Assembly: GCF_014648095.1 (NCBI RefSeq)
Contig: NZ_BMQL01000063.1
Coordinates: 1 to 25,756, forward strand
DNA from: Deinococcus ruber
GTDB taxonomy: Bacteria > Deinococcota > Deinococci > Deinococcales > Deinococcaceae
Length of the DNA: 25,756 nucleotides
Reading direction: 5' to 3'
Position 1 is the first letter of the stretch, and each line of letters begins with the position of its first letter. The position numbers and the translations under genes were made by a program. The notes beneath the pieces were generated by a model, which saw only the letters and a list, made by a program, of their open reading frames with translations, did no database searches and was not told the DNA's origin. Below are positions 24,930 to 25,756 of this stretch, one piece after another.

Positions 24930-25598
24930 CTACAGTGTGGCCGATCCGGTCTGTCCCTTGACCCAGTGCTCGCCGTCCTCGTCTGCTTCCAGCTTCCAGA
25001 CAGGCAGCGCCACCTTCAGATGCTCGATCAGAAAATCGCAGGCTTCCAGCGCGGCGCGGCGGTGCGGGCTGCCCACGCCGATCAGGATGCTGGCCTGCCC
25101 CGGTGTCAGCCGTCCGGTGCGGTGCTCGATCCAGACCAGTAGCTCGCCGTGCTGCTCGCGGGCAAGATCGGCGGCGGCCCGCATCACCTTCTCGGCCATC
25201 GGTGCATAGCCCTCGTATTCGATGGCCTCAACGATTTTTCCCTGATTGGGTGAGCGTACCGTTCCCACGAAATACGCCTGAGCGCCGAATTCTGGACGCA
25301 CCAGAAAGGCGCTGGCCTGTTCCAGACGCAGTTCGTCTGGTGTTACCCGGCAGAAGTCGGTGTCATCTCCTCCGGCGACCGGCGGCAGAAACGCCACTTC
25401 GTCTCCGTCACTTACGGTCTGTTCGGGATCGGCATACGTCTCGTTTACCGCAACCATACAGCCGCGCAAACTCAGGGCGTGGCGTGCCTCCACAGCAGTA
25501 GCGACAGCCCGCACAGTCGGCGGATCGGGCAGCGGAATATCCAGACTTTCCAGGCCAGCTTCCCGCTTCAGGCGGGCGAACAACACCACACGAATCAT
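24930..25598 (-). CDS. MoaD-MoaE fusion, molybdopterin synthase
   Basis: 222 residues combining both subunits of molybdopterin synthase, which transfers sulfur to precursor Z in molybdenum cofactor synthesis. Residues 1-77 are the ubiquitin-like MoaD with its terminal Gly76-Gly77 (FLPPVAGG); residues about 85-222 are MoaE with VGTVRSPNQGK, IEYEGYAPMAEK, WIEHRTGRLTPGQASILIGVGSPHR and PVWKLE. MoaD must expose a free C-terminal Gly-Gly to be thiocarboxylated, so this polypeptide should need cleavage after Gly77, as described for mycobacterial MoaX. TACCAT lies six bases before the ATG, indicating a leaderless mRNA. No other moa gene is within the window. Confidence 0.9.
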   Translation of the reverse strand: MIRVVLFARLKREAGLESLDIPLPDPPTVRAVATAVEARHALSLRGCMVAVNETYADPEQTVSDGDEVAFLPPVAGGDDTDFCRVTPDELRLEQASAFLVRPEFGAQAYFVGTVRSPNQGKIVEAIEYEGYAPMAEKVMRAAADLAREQHGELLVWIEHRTGRLTPGQASILIGVGSPHRRAALEACDFLIEHLKVALPVWKLEADEDGEHWVKGQTGSATL

Positions 25599-25604
25599 GT
25601 CCGG

Positions 25605-25610
25605 ATGGTA
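25605..25610 (-). promoter_or_regulatory. Leaderless -10 box of the moaD-moaE gene
   Basis: TACCAT on the - strand with six bases to the ATG at 25598. Confidence 0.55.
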
Positions 25611-25704
25611 GCACGCAACAGAGTTAAAAGCTGTCCAGCGCGTCTTTTAAGACTATTCCGGCTGGAGATGTGTCGCCAGATCAACGCTTCTAAGAGAGAG
25701 GCGC

Positions 25705-25733
25705 TTGACAGGGGCGGGAATCCCCTGTATCTT
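25705..25733 (+). promoter_or_regulatory. Strong promoter with palindrome filling its spacer, reading out of the window
   Basis: TTGACA (25705-25710), exactly 17 bases, then TATCTT (25728-25733). ACAGGGG (25708-25714) and CCCCTGT (25722-25728) form a perfect 7-7-7 inverted repeat that reaches from inside the -35 to the first base of the -10, a natural operator position. The transcript would begin near 25740, where GCCTC/GAGGC can form a small 5' hairpin. The gene served lies beyond the window. Confidence 0.7.
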
Positions 25734-25756
25734 TTCTGAGCCTCTGACGAGGCAGC

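Overview
The window looks like a chromosomal segment of a Deinococcus or close relative. The DNA is GC-rich and densely packed. The gene set fits: a ThyX thymidylate synthase, a stand-alone HRDC-domain protein, Deinococcus-like S15 and isoprenyl transferase proteins, and MutY. At least fourteen genes carry a TANNNT -10 box only 5-9 nt before the start codon, the signature of leaderless transcription known to be common in Deinococcus. The genus call is inference from these features; no 16S gene is present.

Layout. 1-119: C/G-rich tail with a textbook G-quadruplex motif. 120-2471 (-): trmH directly abutting an HRDC protein whose N-terminal half is a catalytically dead Cys/Met-metabolism PLP-enzyme fold. 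2695-4056 (+): cyclopropane-fatty-acid synthase family enzyme, convergent with uppS (-), which follows mutY (-) and a GT4 glycosyltransferase (-). 7406-8143 (+): hisA. 8238-10302 (-): a YihY/BrkB membrane protein with an unusual tail, and thyX. 10303-10980: a 678-bp stretch without a convincing gene but with hairpins. 10981-13970: EVE-domain protein (-), trypsin-like/PDZ protease (+), and a membrane-anchored nitrilase homologue whose catalytic Cys is Ser (-). 14060-14630: rpsO (-) and tRNA-Leu(GAG) (+), fired from back-to-back promoters whose -35 boxes touch. 14706-17619 (+): secreted alpha/beta hydrolase, GNAT acetyltransferase, class I/II aminotransferase. 17699-21013 (-): a likely operon of a small coiled-coil protein, a macro-domain protein and a secreted VWA protein with four tandem repeats. 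21125-22399 (+): beta-carbonic anhydrase and a Fur-family regulator with PerR-type ligands. 22541-24819 (+): palindromic operator, 16-codon leader ORF, tetR and an FAD monooxygenase, mutually overlapping. 24930-25598 (-): a MoaD-MoaE fusion. The last 60 bases hold a strong promoter with a palindrome filling its spacer, pointing out of the window.

Most genes are housekeeping or metabolic, with no phage, IS element or CRISPR array seen. The items most deserving follow-up are the two apparent pseudoenzymes (PLP-fold/HRDC and Ser-nitrilase), the rpsO leader that can mask its own Shine-Dalgarno, the tetR/monooxygenase control region, the small protein-macro-VWA cluster, and the unexplained region 10376-10905.
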